Assembly: GCA_937899055.1 (NCBI GenBank)
Contig: CALBPX010000099.1
Location: 1 to 60,876, forward strand
Source: an uncultured Bacteroidales bacterium
GTDB lineage: Bacteria > Bacteroidota > Bacteroidia > Bacteroidales > UBA932
Direction: 5' to 3'
DNA length: 60,876 bases
In this document: positions 51,998 to 60,771 of the stretch, piece by piece
Numbering within the stretch: position 1 is the first letter of the stretch
How the letters are laid out: each line of letters starts with the position of its first letter
Program-made: the position numbers and the translations under genes
Notes under the pieces: generated by a model
The model's database searches: none
The model's input: the letters and a program-made list of their open reading frames with translations, nothing else
What the model was told of the DNA's origin: nothing

Positions 51998-53132
51998 CCT
52001 TTAGAACCTCCCTGTAAAAATCTTTCAGGCAACTCCAGACATACCCCCGTTCAAACCTGGAGGCAATCATCTGCCTTGCATTGGATTTCATCTTGCCGTA
52101 AAGCTCTTGGTCTTCAGATATTCTCTTCATTGCGGAGTACAGTGCTTCTGCATTCTTCGGGGGCACAATCAGCCCGTTTTCTTCCTCAGCGATGATTTCA
52201 TTGGCCCCGTTGATATCTGTAACAACCGAGGGTTTGCCAAAAGCTCCGGCCTCCAGAACAGAATTCGGAAAGCCTTCGCGGTAACTCGGCAGTACAAAGC
52301 AGTCGGAAGCGGCATAAAAGGCACGCACGTCGCTCTGCCAGTCATAAAGAGTTACCGCCTTGTGATTCAGTATTATATCCTTGGTCTTATCGGACACCGG
52401 ATCAAGTCCGTCGTCAAAGCCCCCTACCAGTAAAAGCCTCATCCGGGAATTTTCTTCATACAGGCGGCAAAAAGCCTCTATGAGCTCGTTGATTCCCTTG
52501 TCGGCCACAACCCTTCCCACAAAAATGAGGGTGAACAAACTGTCGTTTCTAAGTTTCCGGGCCTCAGAAACCACATCATCGCTGAGGCTGTAATAGTCCA
52601 TATCCACACCCCTGACATTGCCGTAGCCAAGAACCTTAAGGGGCTTCCTGGTTATCCTGTTTTGAAGCAGGTCGTTCATAACTCCCTTTCCCTCAGGTAT
52701 TACGTGCGTGGCAAACCTACAGGTAAGCCTGTCGGTCGTCTTCAGGATCCTGCGGCTGAGGCCGGTTGAACTTGGGAACACCAGACCGGTAAAAGTATGC
52801 ACCCTCACCCTTACTCCGGCAATGCGGGCTGCCATCATTCCCAGAAGACCCGCCTTTGGGGTCATGCTGTGAACCATAGACGGCTTTTCACGGCGGAATA
52901 TCCTTATCAGAGAAAACAACGTACCAAGATCTTTCAATGGAGACATCCTGCGCTGAATAGGAACCGCAATGGTACGGACTCCTTCCCTTTGGGCAACTTC
53001 TTCAAGATCCTTTCCTGGAGAAGACACGGCCACAACCTCGTAATCCGCAGAAAGTTCCTTCAGCAAATCCTTGCAGAAAACATTCAGCGAAAGCGGAACG
53101 GTAGTAAGCCTTATGATTTTTTTCTTCTCCAT
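51990..53132 (-). CDS. Family 4 glycosyltransferase (PglA-like)
   Basis: 380 residues with the GT-B fold. The C-terminal half contains LIFVGRVVADKGINELIEAF and the donor motif SYREGFPNSVLEAGAFGKP with the E-x7-E pair. The N-terminal HSMTPKAGLLGMMAARIAGVRVRVHTFTG matches PglA-type enzymes that act on undecaprenyl-linked diNAcBac. By position it probably adds the second sugar. Motif copies lie at 52185 and 52578. Confidence 0.9.
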   Translation of the reverse strand: MEKKKIIRLTTVPLSLNVFCKDLLKELSADYEVVAVSSPGKDLEEVAQREGVRTIAVPIQRRMSPLKDLGTLFSLIRIFRREKPSMVHSMTPKAGLLGMMAARIAGVRVRVHTFTGLVFPSSTGLSRRILKTTDRLTCRFATHVIPEGKGVMNDLLQNRITRKPLKVLGYGNVRGVDMDYYSLSDDVVSEARKLRNDSLFTLIFVGRVVADKGINELIEAFCRLYEENSRMRLLLVGGFDDGLDPVSDKTKDIILNHKAVTLYDWQSDVRAFYAASDCFVLPSYREGFPNSVLEAGAFGKPSVVTDINGANEIIAEEENGLIVPPKNAEALYSAMKRISEDQELYGKMKSNARQMIASRFERGYVWSCLKDFYREVLKDV

Positions 53133-53136
53133 AGCA

Positions 53137-54288
53137 TCATTCTATCCACGCATCATCGGCGGATGGGGTTCCTCCGGCCCTGGGGGCATTGTCTTTTTCT
53201 TTGATGAGCCCCTCATACACTTTGTTGTATGAGACGGCCATTGTTTGAAAGTCGTACTGCATGGCTCTTTTCATGCAGTTCTGAGCCACCTGGGCGGACA
53301 GGACGGGGTCTGTACAGAGTTTTTCTATGGCGGAGGCAAAGCCGGCGGCATCTGCTTCGCTCACCAGCACTCCGGCACCCTGAACCACCTCCCTCAGCCC
53401 ATCTACATCGCTGGCTACAAAGGGCTTGGAAACAGCCATTCCCTCTATGCTGGAAAGGCTCAGCCCTTCATAGTGGGAGGCCATTGCAACAACATCCGCA
53501 CTCTTTAGAATCTGGGGTATGTCTTTTCTCCAGCCGAGGAATTTAACCCGGTCTTCCACGGAAAGCTCCCGTGTAAGGTTTTCCAGCGATTCCCGCGTAG
53601 AGCCGTCCCCGGCAAGCCAAAGTTCATATTGGCTGCCCAGCTGCCAAATGGCCCTGATGAGAGTCGGATGGTCTTTTTCAGGACGCATGGCAGCTACCAT
53701 AACCACAACATGAGGCCGGGAGTCCTTTCTGAGACAGGGGTCCGCTTCGGCTTGGGAAAAGGTGCTTATATCCACCCCGTTGTTTATGACGCAGATGTTT
53801 CTGCCGGTTCCTAAATATTCGGTCAGCTTGCTGCTGGCTATGCCGGAGATGCAGATAATAGAAGCATACTTTTTGTACATCCAGCGGTCTATAGCCCTGA
53901 ATATCCGCATATTGCGCCGGCGGTTGAATGTACTGTGCTCCGTTGTTACAAGAACGGGAGATTTTCTTCCAATCCTGGCTATGGCAGCAAACAGCTGGGG
54001 TGTGGTATTATGGGTATGAACTATATCATAGCCTTTCATTATCCTTGCCAGTTTGAATATGTGCCACGGATAATAAATGCTTTTAAGAGAATTCATGCTC
54101 TTGCTCTTGGAAAAGGAAAAAATCTTACATCCGGTTTCTTCCAGATTGCGTTTAAGGTCCGTCTCAAGGCCGTCAAACAAGGCTACATCCACCTGATGGC
54201 CCATGGCCTTCAAGGCAGAGGTTAGCTGGACTACAAGCTTTTCCGCTCCTCCCGTTCTCAGCGATGATATTACGTGCAATATCTTCAT
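53137..54288 (-). CDS. Family 4 glycosyltransferase
   Basis: 383 residues, GT-B fold: N-terminal ILHVISSLRTGGAEKLVVQL, C-terminal SHYEGLSLSSIEGMAVSKPFVASDV with the E-x7-E pair. It sits four bases from its neighbours, so it belongs to the leftward operon. The motif copy at 54257 lies in the N-terminal SSLRTGG segment. Confidence 0.9.
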   Translation of the reverse strand: MKILHVISSLRTGGAEKLVVQLTSALKAMGHQVDVALFDGLETDLKRNLEETGCKIFSFSKSKSMNSLKSIYYPWHIFKLARIMKGYDIVHTHNTTPQLFAAIARIGRKSPVLVTTEHSTFNRRRNMRIFRAIDRWMYKKYASIICISGIASSKLTEYLGTGRNICVINNGVDISTFSQAEADPCLRKDSRPHVVVMVAAMRPEKDHPTLIRAIWQLGSQYELWLAGDGSTRESLENLTRELSVEDRVKFLGWRKDIPQILKSADVVAMASHYEGLSLSSIEGMAVSKPFVASDVDGLREVVQGAGVLVSEADAAGFASAIEKLCTDPVLSAQVAQNCMKRAMQYDFQTMAVSYNKVYEGLIKEKDNAPRAGGTPSADDAWIE

Positions 54289-54291
54289 ATC

Positions 54292-55413
54292 CTACATTCC
54301 TCCCCACATTTTTATCCAAATATAGAACGTAAACAGGAAGTGCCCTGCCAATACGCCCGCAGTCTTGAGTCCCGGGCTTTTTTGCCATGCCGGAAGCTCA
54401 AACATAGGGTATGAAAGAACTATTGGGTAAAGGCACCAGCTCAGATAGGCGAACCTGTTGGAATAAGGAGACCTTATCACCATGAGCCAGAAGGCGTTGG
54501 CATAAATATATGTGCCCAAAAGTATTGCATAGCTTCTGGTATATACCTTGCGGCGGAAGATCACATACCAGCCCAGCAGTATGGGCATGAAAGAATACAG
54601 CAGAAAGTCCCAGCGGAACCCTTCTTTGGTTATGGTATTCTCATAGTTGCTGCCGCTCAGATATTCGCCGAACCTCTGGTCAAATCCAAGGTTTGAGAGC
54701 ATGTCCGACACCATGCTTCCGGCCAGTACCGTTACCGCCAGCGCAGCACCCCATACATAGAACATGATTTTGGGGTTCTTTATGAAGAAGGCTCCCAGTG
54801 AGGCCAGAATCGGAAGGGCCATAGAGTTATGAAAACCATAGGAGGCTATGCACAACAGGGCATAGACGATTTTGTTCCGGTAGTCTCCCTTCAGGAAGGT
54901 AAGGGCCAGGACAAACAGACTGGACGCCGCTCCGTTTCTGATTCCGTTGGTTGCATAGGCAAAGAAACTCATCGCTGAGATTACAAAAACAAATATGGGG
55001 GCAGCGTTTTCTTTAGACAGCCTTATACATGCAATCAGCAGGGGAATTATGTAAACCAGTTCTACAAAGAGAAAGAAGTATTTGGCTTCCGCCACCTGTG
55101 CAAAGGCATACATCAGGTTGCCCCACAGGACATCCGTGTCTGTATGGGGTTTCAGCAGACCTTGTGCAAAGTTTAAGTAGAGGGTGTTGTAACTCTGCAT
55201 GTCACCGAAGTATCTTCCGGAGAGCGGCCTGAGACCCAGGAAAAAAGCAAGGAACAGGGCAATTATTACGGCAACATAGAGGCCCTTGGGCTTTTCATAC
55301 AGCGAGCGCGAATCCATAGGGAACAGCACAATGGCATAAGCCAGTGTCAATATTGCAATGAATACAATATATATCACTGGATACATCGCCGCCGGTATAA
55401 CGCTGCTGAACAT
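54292..55413 (-). CDS. EpsG/Wzy-like polysaccharide polymerase
   Basis: 373 residues with about ten membrane helices. The segments GLRPLSGRYFGDMQSYNTLY, NGIRNGAASSLFVLALTFLKGDYRNKIVYALLCIASYGFHNSMALPIL are typical of EpsG-family proteins, which polymerise lipid-linked repeats in the periplasm. The genes on both sides are glycosyltransferases, with gaps of two to three bases. A motif copy at 54971 lies in ISAMSFF. Confidence 0.82.
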   Translation of the reverse strand: MFSSVIPAAMYPVIYIVFIAILTLAYAIVLFPMDSRSLYEKPKGLYVAVIIALFLAFFLGLRPLSGRYFGDMQSYNTLYLNFAQGLLKPHTDTDVLWGNLMYAFAQVAEAKYFFLFVELVYIIPLLIACIRLSKENAAPIFVFVISAMSFFAYATNGIRNGAASSLFVLALTFLKGDYRNKIVYALLCIASYGFHNSMALPILASLGAFFIKNPKIMFYVWGAALAVTVLAGSMVSDMLSNLGFDQRFGEYLSGSNYENTITKEGFRWDFLLYSFMPILLGWYVIFRRKVYTRSYAILLGTYIYANAFWLMVIRSPYSNRFAYLSWCLYPIVLSYPMFELPAWQKSPGLKTAGVLAGHFLFTFYIWIKMWGGM

Positions 55414-55415
55414 AG

Positions 55416-56630
55416 TTACTCAAACAATTTTTCTATTATCTCTGTCTGGTTGCGGTTGGAAAAATCTCCATGTTTCAGATTCTCCTCCATCTGCCGCAGT
55501 CTTTGCGGGTCTTTCAGGAGAGAAACTATTCCGTCTGCACAGCCTTTGTTGTCCAAAGGTACAATAAATCCGTCCCGGCCGTCTGCTACCTGCGAACCTG
55601 CCGTAGGATAGGCTGTGATGATAACCGGACGGCCCAGCATCTGGGCTTCCCTCACGGTTACGGCATTGCCTTCGTATCTGGATGGCTGCACATAAACGTC
55701 GCAGGCTTTCATATAGGGGTAAGGGTTGGACTTCTTTCCCAGAATCTTTACGCAGTCCTGAGTTCCGGATTCTTTTATCTTGCTTTCTATCAGCTGGAGG
55801 TCTGAGCCAAAACCTATCAGATACCAGCAAACCCTGCATCCGGCCTCCAGTATCCGGCGGCAGATGTCGGGAACGTTGTCATAGTTTTTTGCATAGCAGA
55901 AACGCCCTACAGACAAAAGGTTTACAACGCCGTCCTGCCGTGGCATTTCCTTCAGCACAGATTCTTCGTCCACTCCCCCTGCCCGCTCTCTTACAAAGGC
56001 TTCCGGCAGTATGTTTTTCATTTCAACGATTTTGTTTTCCAAGGCTGGAAACACCTTCAGGAAACCCTTGGTTACATCCGCCGAAATGGAAACTATATGG
56101 TCAAACGCACCCCATACACCCTCTTCCATAGCCGCATCCACGCCCACCTTTGAAAAGTCTGTATGTATCCAGCAGGCCTTCTTTGCCGCCTTAACTTTCT
56201 TAAGGACTATGGCATGAGGGTTAAGGTAGCTTATGGCAAGGTCATAGCCCTCTTTTCTGCCTATCTGAGGAAGGGCGCCAAGAACGGTGTCCGCTATTAT
56301 GTAATGCAGCGGAAAATCGTCGTGGCAGGAATGTGACCGTCTATACTTGGCATATCTGAGCTTTGCATACAGCCGCCTCAGTGCCAAGCCTATATGGCCG
56401 TGAGCTATGGTCTTGGTCACAGGAGCCTCCAAATATGGGTAGCAACCTTTTTCTTCAAGAAGGTTTACCTGCTCCGGAATATATTCCATAAGCTCGCCAC
56501 GGTGGCTGTAAACAAAAAGATCCACGTCATACATGGAATAGTTGAGGCTCTGGAGAAGGCCTATCAGACTGATTTCGGCACCTCCCACCTCAAGATAATG
56601 TATGGCTATGAATATTTTCTTTTTATCCAT
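55416..56630 (-). CDS. Family 4 glycosyltransferase
   Basis: 404 residues, GT-B fold: FIAIHYLEVGGAEISLIGLLQSL at the N-terminus, VNLLSVGRFCYAKNYDNVPDIC in the middle and RYEGNAVTVREAQMLGRPVIIT with the E-x7-E pair. First gene of the leftward polysaccharide row; a TAAATTTG box at 56655-56648 is 17 bases upstream. Confidence 0.9.
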   Translation of the reverse strand: MDKKKIFIAIHYLEVGGAEISLIGLLQSLNYSMYDVDLFVYSHRGELMEYIPEQVNLLEEKGCYPYLEAPVTKTIAHGHIGLALRRLYAKLRYAKYRRSHSCHDDFPLHYIIADTVLGALPQIGRKEGYDLAISYLNPHAIVLKKVKAAKKACWIHTDFSKVGVDAAMEEGVWGAFDHIVSISADVTKGFLKVFPALENKIVEMKNILPEAFVRERAGGVDEESVLKEMPRQDGVVNLLSVGRFCYAKNYDNVPDICRRILEAGCRVCWYLIGFGSDLQLIESKIKESGTQDCVKILGKKSNPYPYMKACDVYVQPSRYEGNAVTVREAQMLGRPVIITAYPTAGSQVADGRDGFIVPLDNKGCADGIVSLLKDPQRLRQMEENLKHGDFSNRNQTEIIEKLFE

Positions 56631-56647
56631 GGCTTGGGCCTCTTAGC

Positions 56648-56655
56648 CAAATTTA
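56648..56655 (-). promoter_or_regulatory. Minus-7 box TAAATTTG of the leftward polysaccharide operon
   Basis: A TAnnTTTG match on the minus strand, 17 bases before the first glycosyltransferase of the row that runs from 56630 to about 50125 with gaps of only a few bases. Confidence 0.65.
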
Positions 56656-56729
56656 CAATTTTTTTCAGGCGATGCAACATAAACAGTATGCTTTGCATCT
56701 TTATTGTGTAGGTTTAGGTTTTAGTATTT

Positions 56730-56768
56730 AAAAACTGCACCCTTCTGTTCCACAGGGTGCGGTTTTTA
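56730..56768 (-). terminator. Terminator hairpin after sufD
   Basis: AACTGCACCCT and AGGGTGCGGTT form an 11-base stem (one G-T wobble) overlapping the sufD stop. Poly-T/A runs flank both sides, so it can work on either strand. It separates the suf operon from the polysaccharide promoter at 56648. Confidence 0.8.
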
Positions 56769-57809
56769 TTTTTGGGCTCTGAGCCTGTGTTCTACAAGGC
56801 TTGTTAGCCTTTCTCTCAGGTCCGGATTGGAAACCTGTTCAAGTACGGCTCCGGCAAAAGCCTGCTGCTGGAGAATCCGCGCCTCATGTTCGCTTATACC
56901 CCTTGACCTCATGTAGAACAGTTCCTGGTCGCCGATGCTTCCGCAGGTTGATCCGTGGGAGCATTTTACATCATCTGCATATATTACAAGATGAGGGTCG
57001 GAAGACGCCCTGGCGGTATCTGAGGTCAGCAGGTTGTTGTTGGCCTGATAGGCCTCCGTCTTTTGGGCGCATGGGGCCACCACCACTTCTCCGGTGAATT
57101 TTGACCGGGCGTTTCCGGCCAGCACTCCCTTGAAAAGCTGGCGGCTTTTACACTCCGGCGCATTGTGCAAAAGCGTTATATCCGTATCTATAACCTGCTG
57201 GCCGTCTGCAAGATACAGCCCATTAAGCACACACTCCGCATTTTTGGCGGCAAGCAGGCAATGTATCCTGTTGGATGTGTTTCCGCCCCTGAGGGTTATG
57301 ATGTTCATCTTCAGGCAAGAGCCTTCTTCCACGCTGAGCCTGAAATCGGATCTGTGTCTGGATATCAGATTCTCGTTCTGCATTACGGTAAGGTCCAGTT
57401 CGGCTCCGGGTGCCAGAGAAACTTCCACAAAATTTTCCGAAGAAAACCTTTGGCGGCCCGTTGTATGGAAACACAGAACCGCGCTGAATTTCCCCGGGGC
57501 TGCACAGCTGAGACGCAGGCGGCTCTTCTGCGGCGAGGGCAAAACCCTCACGAATATAATCTGCGTAAGAACCCCTTCCTGCAAAACGGCGTCAATGGCC
57601 TCTTTGGGAACACCGTCATATCCGGGGTTAAAGTCCAGATGCCCCATCCTTGAAGAAACGTCAAACCCTGCCCCGCTTGCAAGGCATGGCATAGCCCTGA
57701 GAGGCAACCCCTGAGGCGCTCCGTCCCAGACAAAGAACTTGCTTGCCCCCGAAAGAGATGCACTGCATTCAAAAAGCTCGTTCTTGGGTATGTATCTGAG
57801 TCCTTCCAT
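56766..57809 (-). CDS. sufD: Fe-S cluster assembly protein SufD
   Basis: 347 residues, somewhat short for SufD (about 420), with the loss in the N-terminal helical part. The SufBD beta-helix core is present: LLTSDTARASSDPHLVIYADDVKCSHGSTCGSIGDQELFYMRSRGIS, a segment shared by all SufD proteins with the conserved His. It forms the SufBC2D scaffold with SufB and SufC. Its start codon overlaps the sufC stop by one base (TAATG). Confidence 0.93.
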   Translation of the reverse strand: MEGLRYIPKNELFECSASLSGASKFFVWDGAPQGLPLRAMPCLASGAGFDVSSRMGHLDFNPGYDGVPKEAIDAVLQEGVLTQIIFVRVLPSPQKSRLRLSCAAPGKFSAVLCFHTTGRQRFSSENFVEVSLAPGAELDLTVMQNENLISRHRSDFRLSVEEGSCLKMNIITLRGGNTSNRIHCLLAAKNAECVLNGLYLADGQQVIDTDITLLHNAPECKSRQLFKGVLAGNARSKFTGEVVVAPCAQKTEAYQANNNLLTSDTARASSDPHLVIYADDVKCSHGSTCGSIGDQELFYMRSRGISEHEARILQQQAFAGAVLEQVSNPDLRERLTSLVEHRLRAQK

Positions 57810-58558
57810 TATACTTCAAATTCCTCGTAGCCGTGGGCCTCCACTTCTGCGGCAAGTTCCTTTCCGGCAGTCTTTACTATGCGCCCCTTGTACAGGACAT
57901 GAACTATGTCCGGAACTATGTAGTCAAGCAACCTTTGATAGTGGGTTATTACAATGAAAGCGTTATCGGCCGTCTTGAGGCGGTTGACTCCGTTTGCCAC
58001 TATCCTCAGGGCATCTACATCCAGTCCGCTGTCGGTTTCGTCCAGTATGGCCAGCGTAGGGTTCAGCATAGCCATCTGAAATATCTCGTTCCGCTTTTTT
58101 TCTCCGCCGGAAAACCCCACATTCACGCCCCTTGAAGAAAACGACGGGTCCATTTCCACGTATGCCATCTTTTCTCTCATGAGCTTGAGATATTCGGCGG
58201 CGGAAAGCGGAGGAAGATTCTTCTGACGGCGGTGTTCGTTTATGGCCGTGCGCATGAAGTTGACATTTGTAACTCCAGGAATTTCAACTGGATACTGAAA
58301 GCCCAGAAAGACTCCAGCCCAGCTCCTCTCCTCCGGAGGCATGCTCAGAAGGTCTTTTCCCATGTAGGTTATGCTGCCCTCTGTAACCGTATAGCTGGAG
58401 TTTCCGGCAAGTATTGCAGAAAGCGTACTTTTGCCGCTGCCGTTACGGCCCATTATGGCATGAACCTCTCCTGGTTTTACGGTCAGGTCTATTCCCTTGA
58501 GTATTTCCCTGTCGCCGATACTGGCGTGCAAATTCTTTATTTCAAGCAGATTTTCCAT
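57809..58558 (-). CDS. sufC: Fe-S cluster assembly ATPase SufC
   Basis: 249 residues. ABC ATPase signatures: Walker A GRNGSGKST, VGFSGGEKKRNEIFQ as the signature motif, Walker B LAILDETDSGLDVDAL. The GEKKRNE form is the hallmark of SufC. It drives conformational change of SufBD during cluster assembly. pnuC is inserted between it and sufB. Confidence 0.97.
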   Translation of the reverse strand: MENLLEIKNLHASIGDREILKGIDLTVKPGEVHAIMGRNGSGKSTLSAILAGNSSYTVTEGSITYMGKDLLSMPPEERSWAGVFLGFQYPVEIPGVTNVNFMRTAINEHRRQKNLPPLSAAEYLKLMREKMAYVEMDPSFSSRGVNVGFSGGEKKRNEIFQMAMLNPTLAILDETDSGLDVDALRIVANGVNRLKTADNAFIVITHYQRLLDYIVPDIVHVLYKGRIVKTAGKELAAEVEAHGYEEFEV

Positions 58559-58564
58559 TTTATC

Positions 58565-59293
58565 CTAATTGTTTTGCCTGGCCTGTTTTTCTTCAACCTT
58601 TTTCCTCAGGTCCAGATAATGCTGTTTCCTGTACATCTTGAGCCAGGTGAGGAATCCTCCTATGGCCAGTATTATATAGGCCGCATATACAAACGGCATA
58701 ATTCCCAGTCCGTTGCGGCTCAGCAGTATTATGTTGCAGACATTGGCCGTCATCCAGCAGCCCCAGCAGTCCAGCTTCTTCTGAGCAGAAAGGTACTGGG
58801 CCATGAGTATTGTGCCCAGGATGAACGCATCAAAGTAGGGCTGGCTGGCCTTGTTTGCAAACAAAGACGGCATCCATAGATCCACGCGCGAGAGCACATA
58901 GCCCCACACGAACATAAATATCAGCACTATGGCCAAAACCACAGCCCTTTCGCCGTTGTTGAATACGGTAACCTTCAGGCGGTCCTTGCCGTCTTTTTCA
59001 TCCTCTCCCGGATGCGTCCAGCGGTAATGCCCGTAAAAGTTTATCACAAGAGATATCGGCTGCAGAATCATGCTTGAATAAAGCCTCAGCTGATAGAACA
59101 ACAGAAACAGAAATATGTTGTATGCATATCCCAGCCAAAAATTGAACACCTTGCCCCTTACGGCAAACAGCACGCACAGGAGGCCGGTAACTGTAGAAAG
59201 ACATTCCAGGGAACTTACTTTCTGGCCCATGAACTCAAACAGCACGTTGTCTATGCTGAACCAGTTGATGACAGATTGAATGATCTCTTCCAT
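58565..59293 (-). CDS. pnuC: PnuC-type nicotinamide riboside (vitamin) transporter
   Basis: 242 residues with about seven membrane helices. The segment LQPISLVINFYGHYRWTHPG matches the substrate-site region of PnuC transporters, and the C-terminal GIMPFVYAAYIILAIGGFLTWLKMYR is also typical. It facilitates entry of nicotinamide riboside or a related vitamin, which is trapped by phosphorylation. It lies six bases from sufC and 12 bases from sufB inside the suf operon, an unusual place. Thiamine or riboflavin specificity cannot be excluded (PnuT and PnuX are homologous); no riboswitch is visible. Confidence 0.85.
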   Translation of the reverse strand: MEEIIQSVINWFSIDNVLFEFMGQKVSSLECLSTVTGLLCVLFAVRGKVFNFWLGYAYNIFLFLLFYQLRLYSSMILQPISLVINFYGHYRWTHPGEDEKDGKDRLKVTVFNNGERAVVLAIVLIFMFVWGYVLSRVDLWMPSLFANKASQPYFDAFILGTILMAQYLSAQKKLDCWGCWMTANVCNIILLSRNGLGIMPFVYAAYIILAIGGFLTWLKMYRKQHYLDLRKKVEEKQARQNN

Positions 59294-59305
59294 TTTACAA
59301 AATTT

Positions 59306-60739
59306 TTATCCTATGCTCCCTTCCAACGAAACCTGCAGAAGCTTCTGGGCTTCCACCGCAAATTCCATAGGAAGCTTGTTCAGTACGTCACGTGCATAGC
59401 CGTTGACTATCAAACCCACGGCATCTTCCTGAGTAATACCCCTCTGCATACAGTAAAAGAGCTGGTCTTCCCCTATTTTTGAGGTCGTGGCCTCGTGCTC
59501 CACTATCGCTGAGGAATTTGCACTTTCTATGTGAGGAAAGGTATGGGCACCGCATTTTGAACCCAGCAGCAGGCTGTCGCACTGAGAATGGTTACGGGCT
59601 CCGGTTGCCCCGGGCAGCACCTTTACCATTCCGCGGTAGCTGTTTTCGCTGCAACCGGCCGATATTCCCTTGCTTACTATGCGGCTGCGGGTGTTTTTGC
59701 CCATGTGTATCATCTTGGTGCCGGTATCTGCCTGCTGGTAGTTGTTGGTAACCGCCACGCTGTAGAATTCGCTTACGGAATTATCGCCCTTGAGTATAGT
59801 TGAAGGATATTTCCAGGTAATGGCCGAACCGGTTTCTACCTGCGCCCAGAAGAGGCGGGAATTTGCCCCCTGGCAGAGGCCCCTCTTGGTTACAAGGTTG
59901 AAGATTCCGCCTTCGCCCTTCTTGTTCCCGGGGTACCAGTTCTGAACCGTGGAATATTTGACTTCCGCATCCTGCTTTACAACTATTTCCACCACGGCCG
60001 CATGGAGCTGGGTTTCGTCTCTCATCGGGGCCGTACACCCCTCCAGGTAACTCACATAGGAGCCCTCGTCCGCCACTATGAGCGTTCTTTCAAACTGCCC
60101 TGTTCCTGAGGCGTTTATGCGGAAGTAGCTGGAAAGCTCCATAGGGCAGCGCGTGTTCTTTGGGATGTAGCAGAAAGAACCGTCAGAGAACACCGCCGAG
60201 TTGAGGGCGGAAAAGTAATTGTCGCCCACCGGAACAACGCTGGCCAGATATTTCCTTACCAGATCCGGATAGTCTCTTACGGCCTCGGAGAACGAGCAGA
60301 AGATGATGCCCTTTTCCGCCAGCTTTTCTCTGAAGGTTGTCTTTACAGATACCGAATCAAACACGGCGTCAACTGCAACCCCGCCCAGCATATTCCTCTC
60401 CTTGAGCGGAATGCCCAGCTTCTCAAAAGTTTCCTCCAGCTCCGGATCCAGACTCTCCGCGGCTCTCTTCTTTGGCGCGGCAAAGTAGATTATGTCCTGA
60501 TAGTTGATCTTCGGAAGGTTGATATGGCCCCAGGATGGAGTTTCCATTGTCTGCCACTTGCGGAAAGCCTTGAGCCTGAACTCAAGCAGCCATTCCGGCT
60601 CTCCTTTTCTCAGCGATATGTGCCGGATGATGTCTTCGCTGAGCCCCTTGGGGGCAAACTCCTGCTCCACATCGGTGACAAAACCTTCTTTATATTCCGA
60701 AGAAGCAACCGCTTCCAATATTTCCTTCTGATTGTTCAT
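59306..60739 (-). CDS. sufB: Fe-S cluster assembly protein SufB
   Basis: 477 residues, the full family length. Landmarks: KGLSEDIIRHISLRKGEPEWLLEFRLKAF, YFRINASGTGQFERTLIVADEGSYVSYLEGCTAP, and NSSAIVEHEATTSKIGEDQLFYCMQRGI. SufB is the scaffold on which the cluster forms. First gene of sufB-pnuC-sufC-sufD; sufS and sufE are not in the window. A TATATTTG box lies seven bases before the start, and a 12-base palindrome lies just upstream of it. Motif copies at 59515 and 60609. Confidence 0.97.
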   Translation of the reverse strand: MNNQKEILEAVASSEYKEGFVTDVEQEFAPKGLSEDIIRHISLRKGEPEWLLEFRLKAFRKWQTMETPSWGHINLPKINYQDIIYFAAPKKRAAESLDPELEETFEKLGIPLKERNMLGGVAVDAVFDSVSVKTTFREKLAEKGIIFCSFSEAVRDYPDLVRKYLASVVPVGDNYFSALNSAVFSDGSFCYIPKNTRCPMELSSYFRINASGTGQFERTLIVADEGSYVSYLEGCTAPMRDETQLHAAVVEIVVKQDAEVKYSTVQNWYPGNKKGEGGIFNLVTKRGLCQGANSRLFWAQVETGSAITWKYPSTILKGDNSVSEFYSVAVTNNYQQADTGTKMIHMGKNTRSRIVSKGISAGCSENSYRGMVKVLPGATGARNHSQCDSLLLGSKCGAHTFPHIESANSSAIVEHEATTSKIGEDQLFYCMQRGITQEDAVGLIVNGYARDVLNKLPMEFAVEAQKLLQVSLEGSIG

Positions 60740-60746
60740 AAGCTGA

Positions 60747-60754
60747 CAAATATA
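60747..60754 (-). promoter_or_regulatory. Minus-7 box TATATTTG of the suf operon
   Basis: A TAnnTTTG match on the minus strand, seven bases before the sufB start, implying an extremely short leader. Confidence 0.6.
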
Positions 60755-60771
60755 CGAAATAAATATTTGCT

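Larger units (their letters stand above)
3106..60617. repeat. Dispersed 9-bp motif CTCAGCGAT, 29 exact copies
   Basis: Starts of plus-strand copies: 3476, 4785, 7095, 14857, 16402, 16776, 18680, 18722, 21052, 25634, 27405, 32180, 39638, 43553, 52185, 54257, 60609. Starts of minus-strand copies (read ATCGCTGAG on plus): 3106, 4353, 6891, 13636, 21216, 27536, 40097, 40811, 45046, 52578, 54971, 59515. A random 9-mer is expected about 0.46 times in this length counting both strands. 21 of 29 copies are followed by G and 14 by GA. Codon contexts include LSD, SAM or SAI, IAE and SL, so no single protein motif explains them. Near copies I noticed: 3725, 5417, 11719, 14893, 15290, 18638, 20888, 22378, 42510, 48034, 60645. 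Confidence 0.93.

Noticed and set aside
3106..60617. The iterated word as a codon-usage or protein-motif artefact
   Set aside because: Copies fall in LSD, SAM/SAI, IAE and SL contexts, in both orientations relative to genes, and in a noncoding leader, which no single amino-acid or codon preference explains.
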